Position numbers and translations under genes: made by a program. Positions 34,801 to 46,340 of a stretch of DNA of 64,000 bases are shown here, one piece after another. Where the stretch lies: the NCBI GenBank assembly GCA_033725935.1, contig MU867060.1, forward strand, positions 744,001 through 808,000. Direction: 5' to 3'. The notes under the pieces were generated by a model. That model ran no database searches, was not told where the DNA came from, and saw nothing but the letters and a program-made list of their open reading frames with translations. Positions within the stretch are counted from its first letter, which is position 1; each line of letters starts with the position of its first letter. This stretch comes from Cladorrhinum sp. PSN259 (Eukaryota; Ascomycota; Sordariomycetes; Sordariales; Podosporaceae).

Positions 34801-37800
34801 CTGTTGATGAGGATCTTCAGGAATCGAGTCAGGTAAAACCTGATTGGTAATGCGATGGATGTTCGTATAAAGTACTGCGTAACTGTGCGGGTATTACCGA
34901 TTCTGTTCAACGTACTGCTTGTCCTCTTTGGTGCGACTGCGGAATGTCCGTTGACCAAGATACCTTATGCAGCAATTCAATATCAGCCTTGTTAATAGCG
35001 AAATCGAATATTCATGCAGGTCCTGGGAAACACATGGGATGGATGAAAAAAGTGACATGGGAGGAGCGTGGAGTCGTTGAATGGAAATAACCCCAATATG
35101 GTTTGGCGCTTCCATGACCCCTGCGTCGAACTCTTGGAAGCTTGCGAACCCTCTGGGAACCAACCTAGGAAGCCGCAAGGAACCGGGGACCGAAAGAAAA
35201 AAAAAGGACGTGCTTGGCGGCAGTAGCTTTCCGTCGCCGGCTTTTTGTTCGATTCGACGGTATCGATCCCCAAATGCGCCGTCCCCACGTCCCAAGCACA
35301 GCAATGACGCAGCGTCTACCGGAGTTCATACTGCAATAGGGCTGGGGAGATGCGTTGATGCGATTGATACGATTGATGACAGTAGGAGAAAACCGTTTGA
35401 TCCGTGATCTCCCAAACCTTATTTTCATCTCACCCATCCAGCTATTTCCTTCCCGCCTTCCCCATCGTCTCCAGAGATCAACGAGGAGTCAACGAGCGCT
35501 TCCTTCCGCCCTTTTCTTCTTTTGGAACCTCCTGCATGTAGACCCATCTCGGCCGATTGGAAAAACCCCTCCGAGTTTTCCTCCATCTTGTCGTTCGTCT
35601 CATCCCTCCAGTTCAAAGATGGATGGTCAGGAGACATGGGTGACCCATGGCGGCTATTGGCTGTTGACGCAATCGCTTGGTCCCCATCAACGACGGCTTT
35701 TCTCGGCAGGTCCATTCCAAGATGTTGTTCGTGACCTTCTTGAATTTTACGCTTTATAATAGTAAGCATTCGTGTTGTAATATCGACTTAAAACTGAATG
35801 TATCAGAGCAGACCGTACACCACTGGAAATTGGAGAAACAAAAAAAAACACCCCTGTCCCTCGGCTGGTTTGTGCTGCAGGAGCATGGAGCATGTGATAG
35901 ACATGGATCGCCAGGACCAACTGACCATCAGCACGCAATAACGTTAAGGATTCATGTAGTGTAGCATTTAGTGTACGGTACTTGATGCATAAGGTAGGCG
36001 TGTGCTACTCACACTACTTGATCGGAATACCTATTCGTGAATTTCAGTGGCGCTCGAGTGCACAGGTATTGATGGCGCTGTCAGAATGGACGGATTGAGC
36101 TCCCTACTTTGAATCACACTATCGATGTGCGAAATCGATCTGCGACGCGCGCAACAAAAGACACTCACCAGTAGCCAACTGGGTGGGGGGGCGCTCCCGA
36201 GCGGATATCCGGGGTAATCGGGGACCAAGTCCATCTAGTGTAGAGATCAGGGGTAAAGGTGATGGATTCGCGGTGGAATGGCGGGCCTTCCAGTCAGCTC
36301 AGCTTTCACTGTTTGTTAGTGCTCGTGAGTGCTTTTTCTGTGAATGAAGGAAGAACACCATCGTCCCCAACTTCCCGCTGCCGTTGCCCCTTAACAGAGG
36401 CTGATTGTTTGAGTGAATGTTCGCGAGCTGGTGGTTGTTTCAGTGCTGGCACCAGGCATCAGGTAGTCCCGAAGTTAAACCTAGTGTAGACCAGAACACC
36501 TGGCAGCCACACGCCCAAGACAACCTAGCCGTGCCCATCACAGCATGGGCGTTTAGCGCGGTATTACGTGTGGTCTTAGCCCGGAATTGTCCGTGAGAAG
36601 CGAGGCTTCCAGGTTTGCGGGAACTCGGTACGTTCGAAAACCACGCGAAAAGTGCTGGTGTGTGCTGTGCTTGCGACACTCATTTGCCGACGCTTCTCGG
36701 GAGCTCAACGGCCGTTGCTCGCTTCGACGTTAGCGTCTCGACGCCTAGGCTTTGTGGAAAACAAAACAGAAACAGAAACAAAGAATGAGGCAGCGGTGAG
36801 AAGCAGAAAGAGGCAATGGCATTGGCATGAACGATATTCGTTACCCGTTCCCATAAATGGAGACAAGCGGCACGGTAGAGCCTCCCCACGCTGCTGGGCT
36901 CATTTACTTTGAGCAATTGCAGATTACATGCAAGCAAGCAAGCCATTGACACCCTACCAGTCGTGCCTTGACAGGTACATACCTACTTTACCCTAGTGTA
37001 CCATCAAGCGGCGGCAGTCAAAATGGGAGCAACTGTGGTACGCTTCCCTAGCCAAGGCTTGAGGCGAATAGAATCCTGCCTCTCTTGTTGCCCGCCAGCC
37101 ATCATCGCCGTGGGTCGAGTACAAGTAACAAAATGATTATATAACGAGTTTGGTATACGTAGGCTCGGTATTGATTTTTGGTAATATACGTCGGATGTTT
37201 GCTTCTTGGGCGGTAGGTCATTGCTAAAAGACCACAGTGCAAGAGAGACAAAGGAATTCAGTTCAGCGGATAATTATACCGTGCAGACAACGAATGACTA
37301 GACAAAATGGGAAGGCATGGCCTCAATGGTACGATGGGACAGCTCGAGCTTCTGTTTTGCCCATCGACCTTTTTCTTCTTCCTGTCCAGATGGCTGGCTG
37401 GATCGTGGTCGGGAATAGGTGGGAAGTGGGTGTGGGCGTGGATTGACGGATGTGAATGGCGGGTTTCTTTATCGCAACTCCTCTGGGACCACCACCACCA
37501 CCACCCCCAGCCTGGGCCCTGGCGCCCTCCCCCCTGTCACCCCTGACCCTTACCCCTCCCTCCCCTTGGCCCTGTCCTCCTGGGTTTAGCTTTTGGAATT
37601 GGCGCATCACTTCCCCAATGCCCATCCCGCTTCCAGTCTGATGTGCACCAGGCTCTCGCAGCAGTGAAATGAAGTCCATCTTTTTATAATTGAAAATCAT
37701 GATTGACTTCATGCTGGTACCGAATTGACGCGCAATTCCACCTAGACTATCGGCGACAACCGACTAGCTCCCATACCATTCCCTAGCTCCTCTCCTTCGT

Positions 37801-38530
37801 CCCATGGACGCCTTGATTCCTCCAATCACGGCATATCGCGTTCAGCGTCATTGATATCTTTCCACTTCTCCTTCATCTCGTCTTTTGGCTCCGTCGTATT
37901 TGTCTTTCGTCGCTGGGCTCTCGAACTGAATTCTCTGGAGCACCTTAACTCCGCTTACACATCATCTCGACAACTGCTCTGGTTGCTACGCTAGCTTGTA
38001 GCGTGGGCTGTCAGATCCTGATCCGCCCTGATCGAGTTGGTGCTCTCTGGTGCCGGGTCCTTTGCAGAGACAGGGTTACCCTTCAGACATCACACAGGAG
38101 GTCGGTCCTTATTAGCTCACTCCTCTCACCCTTCCGCCGACCAGGGCAGCCCGCCTGGACGGAATACGCGTTGGCTAAATTCCCCTCGACGTCCACTCGC
38201 ACTCACACCGAGGACGATTGCTGCTGTTACCGCCGCACTGCTGCTGTACCGCACTCGATTCCCCAATCCATACTCATCCTCCTTGTACACACCGACGGCC
38301 CGAGGGGTGACCTAAACTGCTTGTTCAGCAACAACAAGAGAACTTGCCACCCCGGATTTCCCACCCCACCTTCGTACCCCGACATACCTTGATCAAATCA
38401 CCAAACACCATTCGACTTGATCCAAAAAGCAAATTCCCCCTCCATCCCATGAGTTGAATGTGGATACGCCATCCTTCATCCAATATCAGCGCGCCGCCTC
38501 GAGCGTCGGTGCAAGTTAACCCATCTCATC
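31803..38530. other. 6.7-kb gene-free region
   Basis: Many short frames on both strands, none with a recognised domain or splice structure. Balanced base composition, so it is not an AT-rich RIP block. It holds a T-run at 32594-32615, a tRNA-promoter-like stretch near 33731-33780, a perfect 10-bp inverted repeat at 34086-34122, and near its right end CT-rich sequence (37800-38530) that looks like the long leader of the regulator gene. Long noncoding RNAs or a decayed element cannot be excluded. Confidence 0.4.
33731..33780 (+). other. tRNA-promoter-like (box A/box B) stretch
   Basis: TAGCCTAGCGG at 33734-33744 matches the polymerase III box A, and GAGTGCGAATCC at 33762-33773 resembles box B. 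A full cloverleaf does not form (only a short AGGTA/TACCT outer stem and one hairpin), so it is not a functional tRNA. It could be a SINE remnant or chance. Confidence 0.2.
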
Positions 38531-41432
38531 ATGTCGAACGATCCTACAGTGCGCCGTCTGCTTCCTCAGAACTCGCAGATGGGTTCCTTTAGTTTTGCGC
38601 CACCAGCTTACCAGCAACAACCCCGAGAAACACAAAAGAGTATGCTTTGGATCCCAACTTTCATGCTGCGTGTCCGTCGCGATTCTGACCGTTAAATCTA
38701 GATTATGTGTTTGTGGATGAACATAACCGTCATAAGCGGTTGAAGGGTATGCCATCATGATTGATCCCACCAGGCCTCGGCATGTCAAAGTGCGGAAAAC
38801 TGACTCGTACCAACTAGTGATGAGAGCTTGTGAAGGCTGCCGGAGGAGGAAAATTAAATGCGATGCAGCTACGACTAACACCTGGCCATGTTCCGCATGC
38901 ATACGTCTGAAGCTTCACTGTGTTCGTCCGAACGGCTTTGATGGGTCATCCGAAACCCAGGTTTATGAACCACCCCGGCCGCAGTTCGAGTCTACACACA
39001 TGCCCGAAAGCTATCGACAGCAACTTCCTCTCCAAGATCAGCAGTTTCTTGGGCATGCACCCAAGCCTCCCGTCTACGCTCAGCAACCAGCTTACTCGGA
39101 CCCATCATCTCTGTATCATGCAGTGCAGTACACAGAATCTCAGACCGTGCCACATAACCTCCAGTATCCGCAAGTGCATCATCCTGTCGGTGTGGTGGAA
39201 CAGCAATATGCGCCGCAGACTGCCTTCCCTACGCCTCCGATGCAGCAGGCATCACATCCGAGCTCACCATCAGAGACGTACAGCTCCGAATACGCACAGC
39301 AAGATCTGGCCGATCTTTTGGGCTCCTTGAAGGTCAACGAGGTGGGAACAGCGCCATATCTGAACAGCAAAGGGCGGTCGTCGAGGGACGAAGAGCCGGC
39401 CATGGAGGATAACGACGAGTACAAGGCCATATTACCACCGCTCACGGCAGGCCCGGGTTTGAAGATTCGTATCCCACCAGAGCTGATGCCAGACGACGAC
39501 ACTGTCCTGCAATACCTTGATCTTTATTTTGCCAATGCCCATCCCTATGTGCCCGTTCTGGACAAGGCCTACTTCTACCAACAATGGCATGACAACAGGG
39601 AGTCCATTTCGCCGCTGCTCCTCGAGGCCATTTTCGCAATTTCCGGACGTTTGGCAGACGAGCCAGCCCAAGGTCAGCAATGGCTTGCCCTTGCGATGCG
39701 TCATGCCGATTCATTCATGGACGTGCCACGACTTAGCACGCTTCAGGCGCTCATGATTCTTTTGAAGGCGAGGGAATCAGCACCGAAAAGGGGTTACTAC
39801 TACAGGTCCTGGATGAGCATTGTGCAGTGCGTCCAATTGGCCAAGGATTTGGGGTTAGATGAACATTACGACGATCACAAAAGCGGGAGGTCATGCGGAT
39901 CTAGTCAGGCTGAGTGCGCTTTGAAGACCAGAATCTGGCAGACATTATTTGTCGTCGAGCTGATGATCGGATCGCCCCAAGGTATGAGGGACACATTTCT
40001 GCTTGCTATTTTATGTGTGGAAACTAATGATGGGTAGGGCGGACCGATTTCCAAGTTGAGGAAGAGACGGTGGACTTTAACGTTCCACGGCCGATAGCGA
40101 ACAACGACGAGTCAGAATACCACGTTTCCCGCAACTTCACCTACTTAGCCAGGGTTGTCCGCAATGTCGGCCGCATGGTGGCAGTCTATGGACGTCTCAA
40201 AAGGAGCAAGGAATGGGGCATTGATCCAGCATTTGTTCAGATCAGCCCTTCGATCGACTCATGGTTGACTGAGCTGCCCGCCGATCTTGCTGTCAATTAT
40301 CCCGCGGATGGCTCACCCCCATGGCTGCCGTCGGCGTACGTCGGCAACATGCACTCGTATTACTACCTTTCTATCATCCTCTTCAACAGGCCTCAGCTCG
40401 CATTCCTGTCACCTACTGCGGTCGGTGGCCAATGGAAGCATCACATGCTGGTGTCGTACAACGCTGCCAAGATGCTTTGCAGACTGCAGGAGGCCGTTAT
40501 GGGCACCTTTGGGCTGAACGGGCTATTGTGTATGCAACGAGGTATCAACTTCACCATCTATGCAGTGCTTGCTTGCATCGTATTGCATCTTGTGTGTTAT
40601 CATTCCTTCTGTGCTATTCTCGGTAGCAATCAAGCTGACAAATTCCACAGGTTGCGTTGACTTCGCCTGATCCTGACCTGAACTCGGAGGCCCGAGAATA
40701 TTTCACCCGTCATATGCGGATTTTGGAGAAGTGCATGAGCTCCTGGCCCATGCCCGACATGCAGAGACAGATCGATTCTGTACGAGAGGCCTTTTCCGCG
40801 GATACTAGGAAGCCTTTTGTTCTCAAACCGAGTTTCCCCTACGGCAGCCCGCACCCTGGAAACCACCCAAGCCCCCCTGGGCGTCGTTTGGACACGCAGA
40901 TACCGCACTCGCAAGTTAGTTACAACCTCCCCATCACACCCATCTCGGCCAGCGGCTTGGACAGCAATAGTGACACCCCCGGCGTACAGTCACTAGCCAT
41001 GATGTCATCACAACCAACGGCGCTATCACAGACCATGCCCTTGTCTGACGCACCAGCCTGGAATCCTTCGCGGATCTTTGAGTAAGTAGATATAGACGAA
41101 GCCGTTTGGGGTTTCCAAGCTAATGATTGTGTAGTCAATGGAATACGTCGTTCGGCACGCCTCCAGTTCAGCCTTCGCCGACATCAGTGCAGGGCTCATT
41201 AAGTGCCGGCTCTCCAGGTGTAACGGACTCGACTGGGCTTTCAGACATGCATGCGGTACAGAATCAAATTCGAGCCGCCTCGCAACCAATGCAGGCACCC
41301 CAATACTCGGCAACCCAAGTACAAACGTTTGTCACCCCCGCCATGTGGCAGGAATCTGTGGCTAGCGTATACGAGAATGGGCTGAAACGGGCATGGGATT
41401 ACGACTCTCACATGCCTATGAAGCGTCATTGA
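38531..41432 (+). CDS. Zn2Cys6 fungal transcription factor
   Basis: Six exons (38531-38639, 38702-38746, 38818-39981, 40038-40591, 40651-41081, 41135-41432; introns 62, 71, 56, 59 and 53 nt) give 866 residues. The binuclear zinc cluster has Cys56, 59, 66, 76, 79 and 86 with spacing C-x2-C-x6-C-x9-C-x2-C-x6-C. It is preceded by a conserved-looking NYVFVDEHNRHKRLK segment formed by exon 2. A Gln/Pro/Ser-rich linker follows (about 95-200). The fungal-specific middle homology region starts near residue 281 (LQYLDLYFANAHPYVPVLD) and includes YYRSWMSIVQCVQLAKDLGLD and WQTLFVVELMIGSPQG. The C-terminus is Pro/Ser/Gln-rich, a possible activation region. Zn2Cys6 proteins bind CGG-type half-sites. The regulon cannot be told from sequence. 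The long CT-rich leader upstream may carry small upstream ORFs. Confidence 0.9.
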
Positions 41433-41953
41433 TGATGGAACATCTCGTTTTTCCGTGTAACTTTTTATGATGAAAAAGCCAGGCGTTGATGTGTTTTTAC
41501 GATGATGAATTTCTCCTTTGGCAGGTTCAACCAGGAAGGAGGATAGGGGCAGGCATGGGGGAAAAACAAAACACTACCAAAAGCACAAGTTTACCTTGGA
41601 AACGGTATACGTTATATCAGGCGCTCTTTTATTTTGCTTCGAGGTTAATTTGGGAACATTTTTATCGATATCATGGGCGGGGCATATATCCAACAGGGGA
41701 TCATATACATGTATTTATAGGTATGGCATGGGAGGATGATTAGGCATAAGATCGGAGGCTTGGATGGATGGATTTTTTTGTTTTATTTTTTTGGATATGG
41801 AAAGCTATCTGGTATGGCATTCGTTCGTGTGTTTGTATTGTAACTTTATCAAATTTATTTCTTCGAATCCGGGTGAATCAAAGTTCATATTCGTTTCCTG
41901 ACTGAAACTGCTCGTCCATCTTTTACTTTTCTCATCTCCAGCATCGGTGCCCC
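41433..41953. other. convergent 3' flanks
   Basis: 521 nt between converging stops of the regulator and chromate transporter. T-rich runs fit 3' UTR sequence. No gene seen. Confidence 0.45.
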
Positions 41954-43850
41954 TCAAGCATCAACAACTCCATATCTCACCAACCCCAAGGCAGCACCAA
42001 ACAAGCAAGCAACAGGCGGACTAACACCGAACCACATCCCACCCACATAACTCGACGCGGTAACAACAACCCACCACGGATCATTGGCCAAACTCTCTCC
42101 TCCCGTGAAACCTTCATCTATCCATCCAATCTGCCACAATCTATATACAGCAGTATAGATCAATCCCACCGCAGCAGCGTTAACTCCCCTTAACGCTGAC
42201 TTGACCCATCTCTTTCCCCTTATGGCGGCCCAGACGCCCATGGTCCCGTGGACAGTAACTAATCCCGGAAAAAAGATGGCTATGTAACCCAGTACTGCTC
42301 CCAAGGCGGCAGAATGCCCTGCGTTGATGGCTGTTAGGGCGCCCAAGTAGACGGCAAAGTTGAAGTTTGGGCCGGGAAAGCCTTGGATTAGGGCTAGGCC
42401 GATGAGAAAATCTCGAGGGGAGAGGAAGAGAGCGTCGACTGTGTAGCTGCGCAAGAGGGGGATGACGACTGGACCGCCACCGAAGATTATTGTTCCCGCT
42501 AGGTAGAGGTTTGAGCTGTCGTTGCGTTAGTGAAAGGGGGGAAAGGGGGAAAACGGGGTAAAGGGGGTAGAAAACACACAAAAGGCTGTATAGGATCGGC
42601 AGCGGCTTGACGACTCCCCTTGTAACCATGACAGCCACGAACGAGACCAAAAAGAGCAAAATGATGACAAGACCAGACTTCCAAGTCAAAGGAAGCGCAT
42701 GCGAGGCCGGAACGGTGCGGACTTGATCGTCATCCTCCTCCTCAGCAACATCATCCGCCGTTCCGAATTCCGCCTCCTTCCTCTCTTTTCCATCCACAAC
42801 TCCACGGTTCCTCGGCGCTTTCGAAATCGACTCCTGCCCCCCATCAGTAGCTTCATTTGTTTGAGGCTCAATCTCAGGCAACTCAACCTCCTCACCCTCT
42901 GTTTGCTGCGTCTCACCACCCTCGACCCTCCCCTCCCTACCCTTCTGCTTTTTCTCCCTCTTGACCAAACCACGAACCCACCTCACAGGCCCATGCGCCC
43001 ACCTCTCGTCAAAAACCACGGAGATAACCCCGGCAGCAAACATCAACAGAGGGAAATACCAAAGTGCGTTGTAAAGCAACCCCGCCGCGGCCCCCAGAAA
43101 GACCAATAACCTGGTCAACTTATCCGTTATCGCCTTTTGCGCTAGCTGGACAGCAGCCAGAGCAATAATTCCCACGGTGGCAGCGTTCAGTCCGCTTAGT
43201 AGAGCGTATACGGCGCGGGGCAAGGTCTCGCCTATGTTTGAGATGCCGATTGCCAGCCCGAACATGCCCAAAGCACCGGGGAGGGACCAGATTAGGAATC
43301 CGAGGAGGGCGGGGAGGAAGCCGGCGTGGAGGAGGTTGATGGTGTAGTGCATCTTTGTGGAGCCGGGGCCGGAGAATGCTTGACAGACTGAGAAGAGTTC
43401 TTGGTACTGTTTTTTTTTAATTAGCATAATGGTGTTTGGTGTTGGGAGAGGAGAGAGGGGAGAGAGAGAAAACCGAACCATCTGCTCGTCTATCCATTTT
43501 AGTTTTGTGACGAATTTATCGTGGAACTGGTTGGAAAATAAAGTCAGCAAAGAATATCTCTCTTAAATTATATGCAGGTGAGCGAGATCAAGTGACGGAG
43601 GTGTTGAGAGTGTGAAAGGTGAGTGAGTGACAAAAAAATTGAGTGAGGATAAGGAGAGAGAGAGAGAGAGATGTAGGAGAAGTCTCACAATCTTGAAATG
43701 AACAGGCGGCCCCCCAAACGACGTAAACCCCAAATACCAATTCTCCCTCGCAACACTCCACGACCTCTCGCCCAGACTCCCCAGATCCAAAACACTCCCG
43801 AGCCAGGCTTGAGGGTCCTGTGCCCAGGTCCAGCGAGATTTGACGCCCAT
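41954..43850 (-). CDS. chr-1: chromate ion transporter (CHR family, two-domain)
   Basis: Exons 43850-43689, 43526-43479, 43406-42580 and 42515-41954 (introns 162, 72 and 64 nt) give 532 residues. CHR proteins move chromate, and probably sulfate-like anions. Long CHR proteins have two homologous membrane halves. Here the N-terminal half has FTSFGGPPVHF, then QELFSVCQAFSGPGSTKMHY and several helices. The C-terminal half has the matching IIFGGGPVVIPLLR and LALIQGFPGPNFNFAVYLGAL. A charged, Glu/Lys-rich cytoplasmic loop of about 110 residues separates the halves. The paired FGGPP/FGGGP and SGPG/PGPN motifs show the ancient duplication. The intron-2 donor (gttcgg) is weak, but it joins EQM to YQELF in frame. 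Neurospora has a characterised member, so the symbol is used by analogy. Confidence 0.9.
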
Positions 43851-44466
43851 TGTTTCTCGTCAACTATCCTTCCCTTGACTGTTATCTCCTCTTCTTTGGT
43901 GCTAAAATAAAGCAGGACAGAAAAGAAGAAAAAACTTCAGAGTAGGGTGTATGGAAGAAGAAGCAGCCCCTTGATATATGTTTACTTCACAACCCCTAGT
44001 AACAAACAATACCCTATGTCAGTCACACCGACGGCGATCTCAAACAACAAAACACAGAACGACTTGAAGGTAAAGAACAAGGCTAGTCGAACTGCTTTCC
44101 TGCGTGCCAAGATCCCCTAAACGTTCATCATTGGACGCCTCTTTACATTGCGACATTGCACGTGGGTGGACAAAGAGATGTTCATTGGTTGGTCTAGGAA
44201 TACCCGAGCAGGATATTATCAAGATTGGGACCCCTTAACAAAACCCAAGAAAAAGAACTCCAGCAAGAATGTTCGGCGAGAATTTTTAGGAATAGCGTAG
44301 GATACATTTTCATGAATTTTGTTTGGATACCATTACTTAGAACATTTTCAACAATCCTTTTTCGCTTCTGTCCATCAATCACAAGTTTTTTTTTTTTGCC
44401 CATACGAGCTGCTATAACATACATTTTCGATCCCTGCCCCCCCTAATCTCATCGCCAAAACAAACC
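43851..44466. other. intergenic, chromate transporter promoter
   Basis: 616 nt with A/T-rich patches. No gene seen. Both neighbours are on the minus strand, so it holds one promoter and one 3' flank. Confidence 0.4.
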
Positions 44467-45666
44467 TCACTCCTCCTCCTTCTTCTTCCTCAAATTAGTA
44501 CTCATCTTCACCTTCTTCCCCGTGCCAACCTCCTTCCACGCTTTATCCTCTCCCAACTTCCACTCCCCCTCAATCCTCTCCGCCAGTTCCCTCCAAACCC
44601 AACCCGTCTTGATCTTCTCATCGTTCCCGCTCTGCACATTAAAGTACCGCACAGCCTTGAACCGCCACCACTTCCTCTTTTCATCCAGCAGCTTCGTATC
44701 CCTCTCGTAATTTACCATTCCAAACCTCTTGTTGCATGGCTTCAGGTCTGAAATAGTCATGCTGCTCATGCGTGGTTTCCCAATCAAACTCATGGTAGAT
44801 ACGTCGATTTTCGTGTTAGGAGGGGCGGTACGGATGAATCTCTGCAAAATGGCGGGTGACCATCTGGCGAAGGGGGGTAAATGCATGTGAATGGCTGCTA
44901 CGTAGGGAGAAGTAGCCCAGGCTACGTAGAGGAGGGGGATCGTGCCGCATGCGAACACTGTAATATTCATTAGTATAATAGATAAAAAGTGGGAGAGGGG
45001 GGAAATAAAATACCTAAGCCAGCGTAGCTGTAATCCTTGCCTGCTGCTAGGTAGGTGGGCGTCATGATGAGGCAGAAGAAGCCGAAGACAAAAATTGTGG
45101 TCAACTTGAGGACTGCTAGAAAGCTGGTTTCTAGAGGGGGGTGAAGAAAGTCAGCAACTCAAGTTAAGAGGTGGTGAGTAAGATGAGGGGAGGTACGTAC
45201 TGCCTGTACCAGCATGGTAGATGATGAGTTTGGCAGGGTAAACTGTGCCCGTAAATCAGCTTGCGCCCTCATTTCAATATCACTAGATAATAAAGTATTC
45301 ACCAGCCTTCCCACCAGGGGGCGGACTAGTGCCCCCTCCTCTCGCAGAAGATGTAGAAGAGCTCTCCTCCTCTGCCTCTACCACCCTCGAAGGCTTCGGA
45401 GGCGAGCTCGTAGTTGGCGAAAATGCCGTCGTCAGGAACGCCACCTGTCTTGCTCGTAGTCCACAGCTGAGTCTCTGGTTGTGTAACACACATCCTTGCT
45501 GTTTGTGTGAGAGCCGAGCCAAGATCGATGAAGTTGTTGAAGACGACGGTGTCAAGGTGATGAATCCACGTGACGAGATCAGTGGCATCGCCAGTCTACC
45601 CCGAGCCGTTACCGTCCCCGTTGGAAGGCGTGCCACAAGGCCGATGAGTCTAAACTGAATGGTCAT
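44467..45666 (-). CDS. two-helix membrane protein, probably mitochondrial (TMEM70/186-like)
   Basis: Exons 45666-45303, 45242-45201, 45130-45014 and 44957-44467 (introns 60, 70 and 56 nt) give 337 residues. The first 60 residues are rich in Arg, Ser and Thr with almost no acids, as in a mitochondrial presequence. After a Ser/Pro-rich linker comes LIIYHAGTGKTSFLAVLKLT, then a membrane helix (about 145-162), a short loop (TYLAAGKDYSYAG) and a second helix (about 172-190). A matrix-type domain with TSPYVAAIHMHLPPFARWSP and DVSTMSLIGKPRMSSMTISDLKP follows, and the tail is Lys/Glu-rich. The two-helix hairpin plus this domain resembles the TMEM70/TMEM186/TMEM223 group, which acts in respiratory-complex assembly. 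That assignment is inference from layout. Confidence 0.7.
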
Positions 45667-46340
45667 AATCAATTGGGGATGCCGTGGTGTGGCATGACCA
45701 TCCGTTCAATGGCCGTATGTATTCTGTGGACTGGATCAGAGAGCTTGTGAGAGGTTGAAGATTATTGACCAATCATAATTCAACTCAGCTATGACCTTGG
45801 CCCAAGCTCCTCCACTCACATTGATAGATCCTTGGACATTACTTGATTTTCACCCAATTTACCGGAATGTGAATTTAGTTTTTACGAACAATAAAAGGGC
45901 CGTTACGTTTACTAGATTGACTAACTGTGGGATATCTTTAGTTTACATACAAGAAGAAGCGAGTGATCCACCAAACCGCCCAGATAAACTTAAGGTCATG
46001 AGAAAACGCCCTGCTCCTCAATCCCTATCTACGCATCCGCCTCCTTTTTCTCCCTCGGAACAAAAACCATCAGCTTTTCTTCAAAAATCATCTCTAGCTC
46101 ATTTACCTCGGTCCATACGAAACTAGCGTAAAACCTGAACCAAAGGAAAAGTAACGAATAGAACGTTGGCTGTAATTTTGTTGCGCAGCCTTCATAAAAA
46201 AAACCACCCTCCGGTTGAAGACGAAGAATGGGTAAAAAACGAGGGGAAAAAAAAGAATAAAACAGAAACGCCATTCCTTCTTAATCATCTCGCCATGTCT
46301 GCGCCGATCCCATTATACTCAAGAATCCCATGCATTCCCT
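45667..46340. other. intergenic
   Basis: 674 nt. A 111-codon plus frame at 45791-46126 has no motif and is not called. Contains the promoter of the two-helix protein gene and the Sin3 3' flank. Confidence 0.4.

Noticed and set aside
36455..36500. Possible 5S rRNA fragment (TCCCGAAGTTAAACC)
   Set aside because: Only a short partial resemblance. The flanking 5S sequence and the closing stem are absent on both strands.
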